A program made the position numbers and the translations under genes. A stretch of DNA of 64,000 nucleotides from Methylophaga sp. 41_12_T18 (GTDB lineage: Bacteria; Pseudomonadota; Gammaproteobacteria; Nitrosococcales; Methylophagaceae). Positions 40,234 to 49,364 of this stretch are shown here, piece by piece; position 1 is the stretch's first letter, and the number at the start of each line of letters is the position of its first letter. Location of the stretch: positions 23,238 through 87,237 of the forward strand of contig MAAI01000008.1 of NCBI GenBank assembly GCA_002163115.1. Direction: 5' to 3'. The notes under the pieces are model-generated. The model was not told the origin of the DNA, did no database searches, and saw only the letters and a program-made list of their open reading frames with translations.

Positions 40234-41774
40234 AACACTACCTCGCTTGAACGATGACTGGCGTCATTTGCAGCATTAAGTGCCGTCATCACGGCTTGAG
40301 CATCACTAAAAGCATGCTTAACACCGGCTATTTCTTGATATTGCTCATGGCCTTTACCAGCCACTAAAACGATGTCGCTACTAGCAGCATGTTGCACTGC
40401 AAAGCTAATTGCTTGTTGACGATCATGTTCAACATGAACACCTTCTGTTCTGGTAATGCCACTGATAATATCGCTAACAATATCTTCATTATTTTCACTG
40501 CGTGGGTTATCTGAAGTAAGCACTAACATTTCAGCACTATCTTGGGCTGCTTTGCCCATCAAAGCGCGTTTGCCCTTATCACGATCGCCACCACAACCAA
40601 ATACGCACCATAGCTGGCCATTACTAGTTAAATGTGTTTTTAGAGAAGTTAATGCTTGTGTCAGCGCATCAGGCGTATGGGCAAAATCAATCACCACAGC
40701 AGTTGTGTTATCGCTACCGTAAGCCTGCATTCTGCCTTCAACTGCCTGACAGTGAGTAATTGCTTCAATAGCTGCTTCAAAATCGATATCACAGGCTTGC
40801 AGTACTAATAACGCAGCTTGTAAATTATCGACATTAAAACGACCCAATAATGAACTTTTAATTTCTACACTCTGACTTGCTTGCTCTAATTTAAAAGCAA
40901 TGCCAGCAGGAACGGTTGTCACTTCACTGGCTTGTAAGTGTTGTTCACTTGCAAGACTGTTTTCAACATGACTGCTATAAGTTAGTAATGTCGCTTCATC
41001 ACTTGAGAACTGCTGAGCAAGTGTTTGTCCAAACTCATCAGCAATATTAATGATTGCAGTTGAAAGTGATTCAAACTTAAATAGCTTTTGCTTAGCAGCA
41101 GCATAATTTGCCATCGTTTGGTGATAATCCAAATGATCACGAGTTAAGTTGGTATAAACCGCAATATCAATCGACACACTATTTAAGCGACCTTGCTCTA
41201 ATGCATGTGACGACGCTTCCAAGACAACGTAGTGCACACCTTGATGTTCAAGCGCTGCCAGCTCTGCTTGTAGCGTTACCGGATCAGGTGTTGTCATTCC
41301 AGTAGTTTTTAAGTCTGTAATTCGACCAACACCTAAAGTACCAACCACACCACAAGCAATACCTAATGATTCTAGTGCTTGAGCAATAAATTGACTGACT
41401 GATGTTTTACCATTAGTGCCAGTGACAGCAATGATAGTTTGCTTGTCTGCTGGGTAGCGATAAAACCTTGCTGCAATTTCAGCTGCATTATTAGCTAAGT
41501 CATCAACTGCGTAATAAGCTGAACCAGCTTGCTGACACAGCGCTAACTCTTCAGTCGATAAAGGCTGTTCGCTATCAAACAGCACAACAACTGCACCTTG
41601 AGTTAAAGCTTGTTGTAAATAGGTTTGTCGTTGCTCAATATTCACTGCCAACGACAAGAACAAGCCATTTTTCTCAACCTTACGGCTGTCTAATGTAATG
41701 TTGCTCACAGTTGTTTCAACCAACATCGTTGGCTCTGCGGCTAAATTAGTCAGTAATTGCGTTAATGACATCAT
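40230..41774 (-). CDS. murE: UDP-MurNAc-L-Ala-D-Glu--meso-diaminopimelate ligase
   Basis: A 514-residue Mur ligase adding the third residue. ATP loop AVTGTNGKTSVSQFIAQ, LEASSHALEQGRL and the specificity motif DNPR (in LTSDNPRSENNEDIV) indicate meso-diaminopimelate rather than lysine, as expected in Gram-negatives. Overlaps ftsI and murF by 4 bp each. Confidence 0.97.
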   Translation of the reverse strand: MMSLTQLLTNLAAEPTMLVETTVSNITLDSRKVEKNGLFLSLAVNIEQRQTYLQQALTQGAVVVLFDSEQPLSTEELALCQQAGSAYYAVDDLANNAAEIAARFYRYPADKQTIIAVTGTNGKTSVSQFIAQALESLGIACGVVGTLGVGRITDLKTTGMTTPDPVTLQAELAALEHQGVHYVVLEASSHALEQGRLNSVSIDIAVYTNLTRDHLDYHQTMANYAAAKQKLFKFESLSTAIINIADEFGQTLAQQFSSDEATLLTYSSHVENSLASEQHLQASEVTTVPAGIAFKLEQASQSVEIKSSLLGRFNVDNLQAALLVLQACDIDFEAAIEAITHCQAVEGRMQAYGSDNTTAVVIDFAHTPDALTQALTSLKTHLTSNGQLWCVFGCGGDRDKGKRALMGKAAQDSAEMLVLTSDNPRSENNEDIVSDIISGITRTEGVHVEHDRQQAISFAVQHAASSDIVLVAGKGHEQYQEIAGVKHAFSDAQAVMTALNAANDASHRSSEVVL

Positions 41775-43477
41775 TTTTGAGCCACTCGTAATTGAGTGGA
41801 AGATAGATCATCTGGAGCAATATTCAATAAGCGCATCGCACCCGTCATTACTTCAGAAAATACCGGTGCAGCTACCAGGCCACCGTAATATTTATCACCT
41901 TGTGGGTCATCAACCATCACTACCATCGCGAGACGTGGATTTTTAGCTGGAATAACACCGGCAAATGACGACAAATAACGATGTTCAGCATAACCACCTG
42001 ATGTCGCTTTTTTAATCGTGCCGGTTTTGCCTGCCACCGTATAATTCGTTACCGCCGCTTGCTGAGCTGTACCTCCAGGCTTAACGACTGTTTCCATCAT
42101 AGCGAGCACTTGCTTCATCACATCATTGGAATAGACCCGTCGGCCTAATGGCACTGTATCTGTTTTGATAAAGCTAACTGGCCGCAATATGCCACCATTA
42201 CCAAGCACAGCGTAAGCACGTGCTAACTGTAACGCAGAGGTTGCAACACCATATCCATAAGCTAAGGTTGCTCTATCTAATTTACGCCATGATTGTGGAT
42301 CAGGCATCGAGCCCATCGCTTCACCAGGAAAGTATGCCCCAGTCGACTCGGCTAAACCAAAAGCAGAAAAACTGTGCCATAAGGTTTCTGGCTTCATTGC
42401 TAATGCCACTTTACTCGCAGCGACATTGCTTGATTTTTGAATCAAGGTGGTTAGATCAATTTGTCCGTAATCACGAAAATCTCTAATGGTATGACCACTG
42501 ACCTTAAATAAGCCCGGTTTAGTATCGATGATTGAATCTACGGTGAATTTACCGGACTTTAGACCACCAGCAACAGTAAAAGGCTTAACAGTTGAGCCGG
42601 GTTCAAATACATCAGTAACCGCGCGGTTTCTAAAGTCACTGGTTTTCAATCCACGACGATTATTGGGATTAAAAGACGGTTGATTAACCATCGCCAGCAC
42701 TTCACCCGTTTTCACATCCAGAACCACTGCCGTGCCTGAACGCGCGTTAAACTTATTCACGGTTGATTTAAGCGCTTGATAAGTCAGATACTGCAAGCGA
42801 AGATCGATGCTTAAGCTGATATTTTCACCGGCTTTAGCTGCTCGTAATTGCTCACCACCACCAACAAAATTACCACGACTATCTCTAACCATACGCTTCA
42901 AGCCGGGTACACCGGTCAATAAATCGTTATGGGCGAGCTCTAAGCCTTCTTGTCCGGCATCATCAATACTGGTAAAACCTACGACATGTGAACTCACTTC
43001 ACCAGTAGGGTAATAACGCTTATATTCGCGCTGTAAAGCGACACCTGCAATAGCCAGTGATTTCACCTGACCAGCCAGTTCCGGTTGAACACGGCGTTTT
43101 AAATAAATAAATTCACGATTTTGATTTGATGTGATTTTTTTCTTGATCGTGCTCAGTCTAATATTTAACACTTTAGCCAGTTGAGCTAACTCCGGTGCAC
43201 TTGCATCCACTTCTTGTGGGTTTAACCAAACCGAATGTACAGGAGTACTTATTGCTAACGGCTCTCCATGACGATCTAAGATCATGCCGCGATGGGCTGC
43301 TACAGCTACCTTACGCAGGTGACGGGCATCCCCCTGGTAACGCAAAAAATCATTATTCAATACTTGAATGTCAGCTAATCGCCAACCTAAGCCAACTACT
43401 AATACGATGAACATTAGACGGACTACGTTAAGTCGCCAAACACCGATATTATTCACTGTTTTACTACGTCGGCTCAT
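41771..43477 (-). CDS. ftsI: Penicillin-binding protein 3 (FtsI)
   Basis: A 568-residue class B transpeptidase that cross-links septal peptidoglycan with FtsW. Short cytoplasmic tail, transmembrane helix at about 19-37, a pedestal/dimerisation domain (R63GMILDRHGEPLA onward) and the transpeptidase domain with S295-T-V-K298, S349-S-N351 and K484-T-G-T487 all intact. Overlaps ftsL and murE by 4 bp each. Confidence 0.97.
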   Translation of the reverse strand: MSRRSKTVNNIGVWRLNVVRLMFIVLVVGLGWRLADIQVLNNDFLRYQGDARHLRKVAVAAHRGMILDRHGEPLAISTPVHSVWLNPQEVDASAPELAQLAKVLNIRLSTIKKKITSNQNREFIYLKRRVQPELAGQVKSLAIAGVALQREYKRYYPTGEVSSHVVGFTSIDDAGQEGLELAHNDLLTGVPGLKRMVRDSRGNFVGGGEQLRAAKAGENISLSIDLRLQYLTYQALKSTVNKFNARSGTAVVLDVKTGEVLAMVNQPSFNPNNRRGLKTSDFRNRAVTDVFEPGSTVKPFTVAGGLKSGKFTVDSIIDTKPGLFKVSGHTIRDFRDYGQIDLTTLIQKSSNVAASKVALAMKPETLWHSFSAFGLAESTGAYFPGEAMGSMPDPQSWRKLDRATLAYGYGVATSALQLARAYAVLGNGGILRPVSFIKTDTVPLGRRVYSNDVMKQVLAMMETVVKPGGTAQQAAVTNYTVAGKTGTIKKATSGGYAEHRYLSSFAGVIPAKNPRLAMVVMVDDPQGDKYYGGLVAAPVFSEVMTGAMRLLNIAPDDLSSTQLRVAQK

Positions 43478-43767
43478 GGGCGCACGACCACCGTCATGTC
43501 AGCAGTGGGTACGATCATCTTCAAACGCACTCGTGATTGCTGCTCAACTCGGCCCGGCCCCGCCCAAGTACTTTCTTCTAATAATAAGCGGCCCCACTCT
43601 TCGTTTAACTTGTCTCGTGTATTTTCTAATTTTTGTAAGCTAATAAATTCATTACGACTGATGTGTTTGATATAAATCACAGCAATGGCAGAAATTAAGA
43701 TGGCTAAAACCATCAACAAAATAGGCAGATCGACTCGAATATGATCGAAGAGATCCGCTAGTTTCAC
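43474..43767 (-). CDS. ftsL: Cell-division protein FtsL
   Basis: A 97-residue bitopic protein with a transmembrane helix at about 15-36 and a periplasmic coiled-coil ([21 protein letters not shown]) ending in a TxVxxP-like tail. This is the usual form of FtsL of the FtsQBL complex, located between rsmH and ftsI. Overlaps both neighbours by 4 bp. Confidence 0.92.
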   Translation of the reverse strand: MKLADLFDHIRVDLPILLMVLAILISAIAVIYIKHISRNEFISLQKLENTRDKLNEEWGRLLLEESTWAGPGRVEQQSRVRLKMIVPTADMTVVVRP

Positions 43768-44702
43768 GCTAGCTTCTCCACAACACGTAATACAGCACTA
43801 CGGGCCCGTGGATTTTTTCCTAGTTCTTGCTCGCCTGCTTTGATCGCTTTACCGATAATTTTGACACGCGGGTTAAGCTGATCAGCAGTAATTGGGAAAT
43901 CAGAAGGCAAGTCATCACCTAAAGCTTCATCACGAAAATAACGTTTAACAATACGATCTTCTAATGAATGAAAACTAATCACCACCAAACGTCCACCCAC
44001 AGCCAACATATCTAACGCCTGTTCTAGTCCTAGCTTTAAATCGCCTAATTCATTATTAATATGAATACGGATTGCTTGGAAAGTCCGTGTTGCTGGATGT
44101 TTATTTTTTTCGCGTGATGGACTGGCTTTATCTACCAACTTAGCTAATTGATGGGTAGTCGTAATCGGTGTCTCGTCACGTGCCTCAACAATGGCTCTAG
44201 CAATACGTTTACCGTAACGCTCTTCGCCCAATGTTTTAATCACCGTGGCGATTTCATCCATATCAGCCTTAGCTAACCACTGCGCAGCACTGATACCCAC
44301 ATCAGGGTTCATACGCATATCTAAAGGGCCATCTTTTTGAAAACTAAAACCGCGTTCTGCAACATCTAATTGTGGCGAGGAAACACCGATATCAAGCAAG
44401 ATACCATCAACTTGTCCCTGCCATAGATGACCGCTTACTGCTGAAGCTAAATCTGCAAATGAACATTGTTCAATGAAAAAACGACTATCTTGTTGGGCTA
44501 AAGCATTGGCAGAGTTAATGGCATCAGGATCTTTATCTAAGCCGAGCATTCGACCTTTGTCAGATAGTTTAGCTAGTACAGCACGAGCATGCCCACCTCG
44601 ACCAAAAGTACCATCCACATAAATACCATCTGCTTTTACTGCCAAAGCAGTAACGGTCTCATCTAGCAATACTGGTAGATGTTCTGAAGGCTTATCAGTC
44701 AT
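43764..44702 (-). CDS. rsmH: 16S rRNA m4C1402 methyltransferase RsmH
   Basis: A 312-residue SAM-dependent methyltransferase (formerly MraW) that N4-methylates C1402 of 16S r[16 protein letters not shown], the SAM loop [26 protein letters not shown] and [16 protein letters not shown] are present. C1402 also receives a 2'-O-methyl group from RsmI, encoded at 53.5-54.3 kb. Confidence 0.97.
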   Translation of the reverse strand: MTDKPSEHLPVLLDETVTALAVKADGIYVDGTFGRGGHARAVLAKLSDKGRMLGLDKDPDAINSANALAQQDSRFFIEQCSFADLASAVSGHLWQGQVDGILLDIGVSSPQLDVAERGFSFQKDGPLDMRMNPDVGISAAQWLAKADMDEIATVIKTLGEERYGKRIARAIVEARDETPITTTHQLAKLVDKASPSREKNKHPATRTFQAIRIHINNELGDLKLGLEQALDMLAVGGRLVVISFHSLEDRIVKRYFRDEALGDDLPSDFPITADQLNPRVKIIGKAIKAGEQELGKNPRARSAVLRVVEKLA

Positions 44703-44711
44703 AATCTCGCT

Positions 44712-45164
44712 CTAAATTGACAGGTTTTCGAGTTCAGTAGGTAAAATGCCATCAAAATCTTCTTCCAGGCATTCATCCATCAAACTGTTCCAACTCTGCT
44801 CATCCCATAATTCAAATTTATTACCCTGACCGATCATCACCATGCTTTTTTCCAAACCGGCAAACTCACGTAACTTAGCTGGTAACAAAATTCTGCCATT
44901 ACCATCCATTTCACATTCCGTCGCATAGCCTAGTAACATACGTTTCAAACTACGGACTTTAGGATTCATACTTGGCAATGCAGATAGTTTTTGTTCAACT
45001 AATTCCCATTCAGGCATTGGGTAAAGCTGTAAACAGTGATCAACATGGTCGATAGTGACAACTAAACGGCCCTCACAACAGACGTCAAGATGCTTGCGGA
45101 ACTTGGCTGGGATTGCCATCCGTCCTTTTGCATCCAGATTGAAAGTTGCTACGCCTCGAAACAC
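44712..45164 (-). CDS. mraZ: Transcriptional regulator MraZ
   Basis: A 150-residue protein with two AbrB/SpoVT-like MraZ repeats: N-terminal FNLDAKGRMAIPAKFRKHL and central CEMDGNGRILLPAKLREFA, each with the GRxxxPxKxR signature. It is first in the dcw operon and normally represses its own promoter by binding phased repeats, which are present just upstream. AGGAGCG precedes the ATG. Confidence 0.97.
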   Translation of the reverse strand: MFRGVATFNLDAKGRMAIPAKFRKHLDVCCEGRLVVTIDHVDHCLQLYPMPEWELVEQKLSALPSMNPKVRSLKRMLLGYATECEMDGNGRILLPAKLREFAGLEKSMVMIGQGNKFELWDEQSWNSLMDECLEEDFDGILPTELENLSI

Positions 45165-45186
45165 TTATCGCTCCTAAATCAATGTG

Positions 45187-45211
45187 ATCCACTTTGATCC
45201 ACTTTTCCCCA
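45187..45211 (-). promoter_or_regulatory. MraZ operator: three phased boxes
   Basis: On the minus strand TGGGG (45211-45207), TGGAT (45201-45197) and TGGAT (45191-45187) are spaced exactly 10 bp, each preceded by G. This is the TGGGN-N5 layout bound by MraZ, with two boxes differing at the fourth base. It begins at the expected transcription start, suitable for repression. Confidence 0.8.
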
Positions 45212-45220
45212 CTAAGCGAC

Positions 45221-45249
45221 ACTATAGGTTTGAGCCATAAGCCTGTCAA
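45221..45249 (-). promoter_or_regulatory. Main dcw promoter
   Basis: Minus-strand TTGACA (45249-45244), 17 bp, TATAGT (45226-45221): a near-consensus sigma-70 promoter directly upstream of the MraZ boxes and about 50 nt before the mraZ start. Confidence 0.85.
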
Positions 45250-45515
45250 GCATCAGAATAAACAAAATCTCCTTTTGTGCTCAATGACTTAGCTAACTTT
45301 TTTAAAGGTGGGAGGTTTTTCCTGGCAGCGCAGGAAAAGACTACTTTTTTATCAAAAAAGTGGCATCGGAAGTTAAAGTGAATTCTAGCTATCGGATTTA
45401 TCTTTTTTAACAAACCACTGCTGATCACGATAGAAAAATTAGATCATGAATTGATCTAAATTAAAGTTGATGCGGATTTGAGTTAAAAAGAAGAAACTTC
45501 AACTGGATATATAGA
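45250..45515. other. Spacer between mraZ promoter and element left end, with two hairpins
   Basis: No credible gene. Two adjacent inverted repeats are seen: TTTTCCTG/CAGGAAAA (45317-45338, 6-nt loop) and ACTTTTT/AAAAAGT (45343-45361). Before insertion of the element this DNA lay just downstream of rnpB, so the hairpins may have acted on rnpB read-through; function unproven. Confidence 0.4.
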
Positions 45516-45632
45516 AAAAAAGAGATGGCCGATAAGCCGGGTTCTGTCGTGGACAATCATTCATCTGGGACAAGCATCGCTACTTGCCTCAAGCAACCTA
45601 CCCAGGAACAATGCGGGCAGCATATTCTCGTC
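45516..45632. repeat. Left attachment-site copy: partial rnpB 3' end
   Basis: A 117-bp segment identical, base for base, to 53084-53200. It covers the terminal part of the RNase P RNA gene (minus strand), from the GGCCATCTC end inward, without the 5' two-thirds. Together with the second copy it brackets the integrative element. Confidence 0.93.
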
Positions 45633-45642
45633 AGTGCGTTAG
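45631..45642 (+). repeat. 12-bp inverted repeat, left end
   Basis: TCAGTGCGTTAG is the exact reverse complement of CTAACGCACTGA at 53053-53064. It begins in the last two bases of the left 117-bp repeat. Possibly a recombinase or excisionase site. Confidence 0.6.
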
Positions 45643-46009
45643 GAATAATTATAGCTGCTGTGTACCAGTTTGTGTACCACGGCCCAAAGTGGCTGTTAGC
45701 GAAACGTCTTCATTCCATAGCTGTACATGGAAATAATTTACTTCTCTCCCAGTTCACCATCATGCGCTTTCAATTCCAGTCCCAATACTCTCTTATAATA
45801 TACTACAGCTATAAATAAAAGGCTTTTTCAAGGCCTTAGCAAGCATGGAAGCTTTTTTTCACTCTTACATACAACCTTATAAATAATACGCTACAATCGC
45901 TCTACATTACGGCATTGTATTAAAGGGACACTGACAAGGCTTGCTATTGTTTTTAACAACTTAGAGTCAGCGATGTAAGTGTAATTAATAAACAAACTGA
46001 GGGAATAGT
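45633..46009. other. Left end of the element, no gene
   Basis: Besides the inverted repeat and tandem motif listed separately, this 377-bp stretch has no convincing coding sequence. It should contain the promoter of the three-gene cassette starting at 46010, but no strong hexamer pair was found. AGGG lies about 13 bases before that start codon. Confidence 0.45.
45659..45679 (+). repeat. Tandem TGTGTACCA motif, left
   Basis: TGTGTACCA occurs twice with GTT between; the same 21 bp recurs at 53002-53022 near the other end in the same orientation. Placement 27 bp inside the left repeat suggests integrase arm-type binding sites. Confidence 0.65.
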
Positions 46010-47008
46010 GTGGCAGAAACAATTAATACTAGCGAGCTGGCAGAGAAAATTTCGAAAGACATTTTTAAGCACTTTCTTTGGCAAACTCACCCCAAACACG
46101 ACGATAACTTTCACTGTCATAATGAAAAGCATCTTGGTGACGGTGACAAACCTAAAAAATCACATCCAGGAGATGTAGTTTTTTCCTATGATGATCCATA
46201 TCTAGGTAAGAAGGTTTACCTACATACTGACTTGAAAAGTTACGGTAAAGCTAGCATCACTCCACATAAGTTGCGAAAGGCTTTCCACTCACTATGCTTA
46301 GCCGTTGAGTGCGCCAAAGAGTCTATTGACTGGAGGATGAAATACTCTGTCGATGAGTCGGAAGCACATGAAGTTCGAGGTATGCTCTTTGTATATAATC
46401 ATGATAATAACTATGAAATGGCATTTTCAGATGCAATCGATAAAGTTGACGTAAATAACTTACCGGTTGGACCTAATTCGACACTCCACTTTTTAGGACC
46501 TGATGATATTCAACGACTGTATAGTATTGGTAATGACATCATAAGGCTTAAACAAGATGATGAACTACCTTCAGAATACACCTTTTACTATCCCGATAAG
46601 GTGATGTATCACCGTCATGGCGATATTTGGGGACAGTCAGCAACCATAGAGTCACTCACTGACCCCTATTTCATCATTAGACATAAACGTCTGAAGGACT
46701 CCAACCTTAGTAAAGGTTACCTAATTTATTACAATAGGCCTGGTGATAATGTTGATGAGTTTGTTTACTTTTTAGATACGTTATCTCGATATCAGATGTT
46801 GGACTCCGATCAGAAAATAAGAATTAGAGTTACAAGTCCAGCTGCAAGCAATGATTTAAAAAGTATCTTTCAAACTGCAAAAAATAAGTATTCGAAAGCA
46901 TGGGGCTTTGACCCTAGCCGTGAAAAACTACTCAATAGTATTCAAATTGATCGCATCACAAGTGTAACCAGTACATATAATCCTGGCGACGTAGGATGGA
47001 AAGAATGA
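46010..47008 (+). CDS. Unrecognised protein with nuclease-like motif, cassette gene 1
   Basis: A 332-residue soluble protein I do not recognise. The N-terminal region contains HPGD55VVFSYDDPYLGKKVYLHTD74LK76: an acidic residue, then 18 residues, then D-x-K at the end of a beta strand. This fits the PD-(D/E)xK nuclease core, but a single motif is weak evidence. A Cys/His patch (HDDNFHCHNEKH, 30-41) precedes it. The remainder is mixed alpha/beta without known motifs. It is first in a three-gene run with overlapping ends (ATGA with the next gene), so the products probably act together. Compatible with a restriction or defence role; unproven. Confidence 0.75.
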   Translation: MAETINTSELAEKISKDIFKHFLWQTHPKHDDNFHCHNEKHLGDGDKPKKSHPGDVVFSYDDPYLGKKVYLHTDLKSYGKASITPHKLRKAFHSLCLAVECAKESIDWRMKYSVDESEAHEVRGMLFVYNHDNNYEMAFSDAIDKVDVNNLPVGPNSTLHFLGPDDIQRLYSIGNDIIRLKQDDELPSEYTFYYPDKVMYHRHGDIWGQSATIESLTDPYFIIRHKRLKDSNLSKGYLIYYNRPGDNVDEFVYFLDTLSRYQMLDSDQKIRIRVTSPAASNDLKSIFQTAKNKYSKAWGFDPSREKLLNSIQIDRITSVTSTYNPGDVGWKE

Positions 47009-48090
47009 AAAAACAAGTTCATGGACCCTCACAATTTTATGCGACTGACAAAAATGTCTTCGATGCTCTGAATCAACACAAAGTAGACAACCCTACCATT
47101 CTAAAGCTGTTTGAACGGCGGAATATTATTGTTGGTAAAAAGACTCCACGAGAAGAACTTGCGAAGTATTTTGCAAGGCTTACTCATGACTATTATGACC
47201 ATCAAGATATCGCTAAACGGTTAGGCATAACAACTAGACGAGAAAGGCTAACATCCCTTGATTTGAAGGGGCTTAATGATAAGTCAGATATACAGGCACC
47301 TATAGATCAGCTCAAAGCCGAACTAGAGTCTACCGGTAATGTTATTCAAGTGTCAGGAGATGCTGATAATGTAACCATCAATATTCAATATTCAACGATT
47401 GACTATAAACTTAGTGAACTATCACAAGTTCAAGCAAAAGACGGTACAATCGAATTTGAAAAAACGCCTGAAGGTTACATCATTCGTAATACAGACAATG
47501 AACATATGAATGATCTGCGAGAGTCCTTACTTGGCAAAATTGAAAAGTCTACGACCACAGAAATAACAAAATCTGCAATTTCTTTATTTGATATAACCTC
47601 ACCTAAAGAGCGATCTAAGTTTTTTTATGACTTAATAAAGACAGATCAATCTTATAGGATGGAAGATGTAACTTCTGTTTTCACCTATAGAGCAAAACCA
47701 GATGACGACTCGGATGAAGGAGAAGTATCTGATGAAGATACTTATATAGAAAAAGTATCATTAAGCGGTAGTGGCGTATCTCGTTCAGAGCTATTAAATC
47801 AGCTATTAGATAATGATGACTTTTATATCATCAAAGTCAGGTGGGAAGCCAAGCAGCTCCTTAAAGGTGGTCACGTTTACGATATCGAAGCGACGTTTTC
47901 TAATCCACAAGACTGCACCGGTTTCTCATACATTCTAAAAGGTGTATACCAGTATGAAGAAGGGAAAGTATCAAGCCAGCGGCGAACACCCACAAAAGAA
48001 GAAATCAAAGTGGTTTCTCAAGCAGTGGAAGCAAAATCACGTGATCTTGTAAAAAAACTTGATGAACAACGACAAACTGAGGCCGAATAA
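47005..48090 (+). CDS. Unrecognised protein, cassette gene 2
   Basis: A 361-residue soluble protein with no family I can name. The first 100 residues are helical and basic (FERRNIIVGKKTPREELAKYF; DIAKRLGITTRRERL could be a helix-turn-helix). A beta-rich middle (NVIQVSGDADNVTINIQYS) follows, then an acidic loop (KPDDDSDEGEVSDEDTY, about 225-241) and a helical Lys/Glu tail. The start is the ATG at 47005, overlapping the upstream stop as ATGA with GGA sequences before it; an in-frame ATG at 46996 is also possible. It ends one base into gene 3 (TAATG). Confidence 0.72.
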   Translation: MKKQVHGPSQFYATDKNVFDALNQHKVDNPTILKLFERRNIIVGKKTPREELAKYFARLTHDYYDHQDIAKRLGITTRRERLTSLDLKGLNDKSDIQAPIDQLKAELESTGNVIQVSGDADNVTINIQYSTIDYKLSELSQVQAKDGTIEFEKTPEGYIIRNTDNEHMNDLRESLLGKIEKSTTTEITKSAISLFDITSPKERSKFFYDLIKTDQSYRMEDVTSVFTYRAKPDDDSDEGEVSDEDTYIEKVSLSGSGVSRSELLNQLLDNDDFYIIKVRWEAKQLLKGGHVYDIEATFSNPQDCTGFSYILKGVYQYEEGKVSSQRRTPTKEEIKVVSQAVEAKSRDLVKKLDEQRQTEAE

Positions 48091-48776
48091 TGCTTACCAG
48101 ATACCGCTGGTACTTAATTAAAATCCCTATTGGATGTGCCAGTTTGATTTCTGCCATAGGCGAACACTTATTTTCTCAAAACGAGAATGATGGCTTTTCC
48201 ATAATAGAAGAAACTGCTGAAGAATGTTTATGTCGTTTTATTTATCGTACCAATGTGCAAGTAACTAGCCTGAATGGTGATGGGACTACGGTAATTGAAA
48301 GTATCAGCAGCGTTAACATTACTAACTTTAGTATTGTGACAAGAACAAAACCGGAACTTACCTTCCTTCGTATTGAAAACCCAGGGAAGAGCTCTCGTGA
48401 ACTTTTGAATGCTCTCGAATCTCTGGTTGGTTTTGGCTTTATGGTTAAACCTCTAAACTTTGAAAAAAGTTCTCCATCCACGATATTTAACAGTCTGGAC
48501 TCAACTAAACTCATTGGACTAAAAGTTGTAAGTGCAGTCATTGATAAAGATTTGGTTGCTCGTATGGAGTTTGCTTCTAAAAATGGTATAGATATTAGCA
48601 GCATCAAACCTTTACAAGGTGTGAACTACAAATTGCTATCCGCTACATACCAAGTATTCTTTGAAGGAATAAAAGGCCAGCTGACTTATTCCTCAGGTGG
48701 ATTGATAAAAGTTAGTGGTCAATTAGCACCTAAAATATTACATTTAATAGAAACAGATTTACCTAATTTTATCTAA
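48090..48776 (+). CDS. Unrecognised protein, cassette gene 3
   Basis: A 228-residue soluble protein with no recognised domain. Alternating strands and helices (RYRWYLIKIPIGCASLISAIG at the start; SSRELLNALESLVGFGFMV in the middle). Start ATG shares one base with the stop of gene 2, so translation is coupled. The last gene of the cassette; the next gene is on the opposite strand. No transmembrane segment seen, so it is not an obvious membrane effector. Confidence 0.7.
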   Translation: MLTRYRWYLIKIPIGCASLISAIGEHLFSQNENDGFSIIEETAEECLCRFIYRTNVQVTSLNGDGTTVIESISSVNITNFSIVTRTKPELTFLRIENPGKSSRELLNALESLVGFGFMVKPLNFEKSSPSTIFNSLDSTKLIGLKVVSAVIDKDLVARMEFASKNGIDISSIKPLQGVNYKLLSATYQVFFEGIKGQLTYSSGGLIKVSGQLAPKILHLIETDLPNFI

Positions 48777-48796
48777 GACCTAGAGAATAGTATTGC

Positions 48797-49063
48797 TTAA
48801 CCTTCTTGGTTACATGAGGCATGAACACCATCGTTATACCCTAAAGCGAAAGCGGCATGAGGGCTTTTATGTCTAACTACACTCGCTTGGCAGTCAGGTA
48901 AGTCATCTAAGTTCATACTTAACTCTTCCTCCCTAATAAAGCCTAATTCGTATCCCTTTTCATAAGCACAGCCTGCGCACTTATGCCTACCAATCCCACC
49001 CTGATCTTTTGGCAATGATTCGAAAAAAGGCCAATGACGATGTTCACCACTACATATTTCCAT
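48797..49063 (-). CDS. Small CxxC-containing protein
   Basis: An 88-residue protein with a Cys/His array: CSGEHRHWPFF, then HKCAGCAYEKGYELGF, then DCQASVVRHKS and a C-terminal C. The CxxC with nearby His suggests a zinc-binding fold. A second repeat-like half (AAFALGYNDGV) echoes YEKGYELGF. GGAG precedes the ATG. It is convergent with the cassette, 20 bp from its end. Function unknown; similar short proteins occur in mobile and defence islands to my recollection. Confidence 0.62.
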   Translation of the reverse strand: MEICSGEHRHWPFFESLPKDQGGIGRHKCAGCAYEKGYELGFIREEELSMNLDDLPDCQASVVRHKSPHAAFALGYNDGVHASCNQEG

Positions 49064-49364
49064 ATTAACGCTCCTTAATGAACCTATTTTGGATTGAACA
49101 TATCATAGGATCACCACCGCAACAATTTTTAGCTAGTTTTATAGGTATTACAGTGCTTTATGGAGTCAGCTTCCCACTAATGTCTTTACCATCTGCGAAT
49201 CAGTATTAACTAATACGAGAGGAGAGAATCAAATTAAGAAAGACAGTACATCATCTTAAAATACTAGTAGTCAGGATTGATATAACTCCATACTTTACAT
49301 ATTGTGATGTGATTATAAAAGGCGTACATTTGAACGATAGGGTAACTGGCCTAGGGTAAGACCG
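49064..49364. other. Divergent intergenic region in the element
   Basis: An AT-rich 301-bp gap between the divergent CxxC gene and the DUF4124-like gene. It must hold promoters for both, but none is strong enough to name. No repeat or RNA structure recognised. Confidence 0.45.

Noticed and set aside
45246..45428. 60-codon open frame upstream of mraZ
   Set aside because: It covers the dcw promoter region and two hairpins, and has no ribosome-binding site.
45516..45632. A second functional rnpB
   Set aside because: Only the 3' third is present; the conserved 5' region is missing, so it is the attachment-site duplicate.
45525..45818. 97-codon open frame at the left end of the element
   Set aside because: Its first part is the antisense of the rnpB 3' end and the identical beginning recurs at 53093; it is an RNA-gene shadow, not a protein gene.
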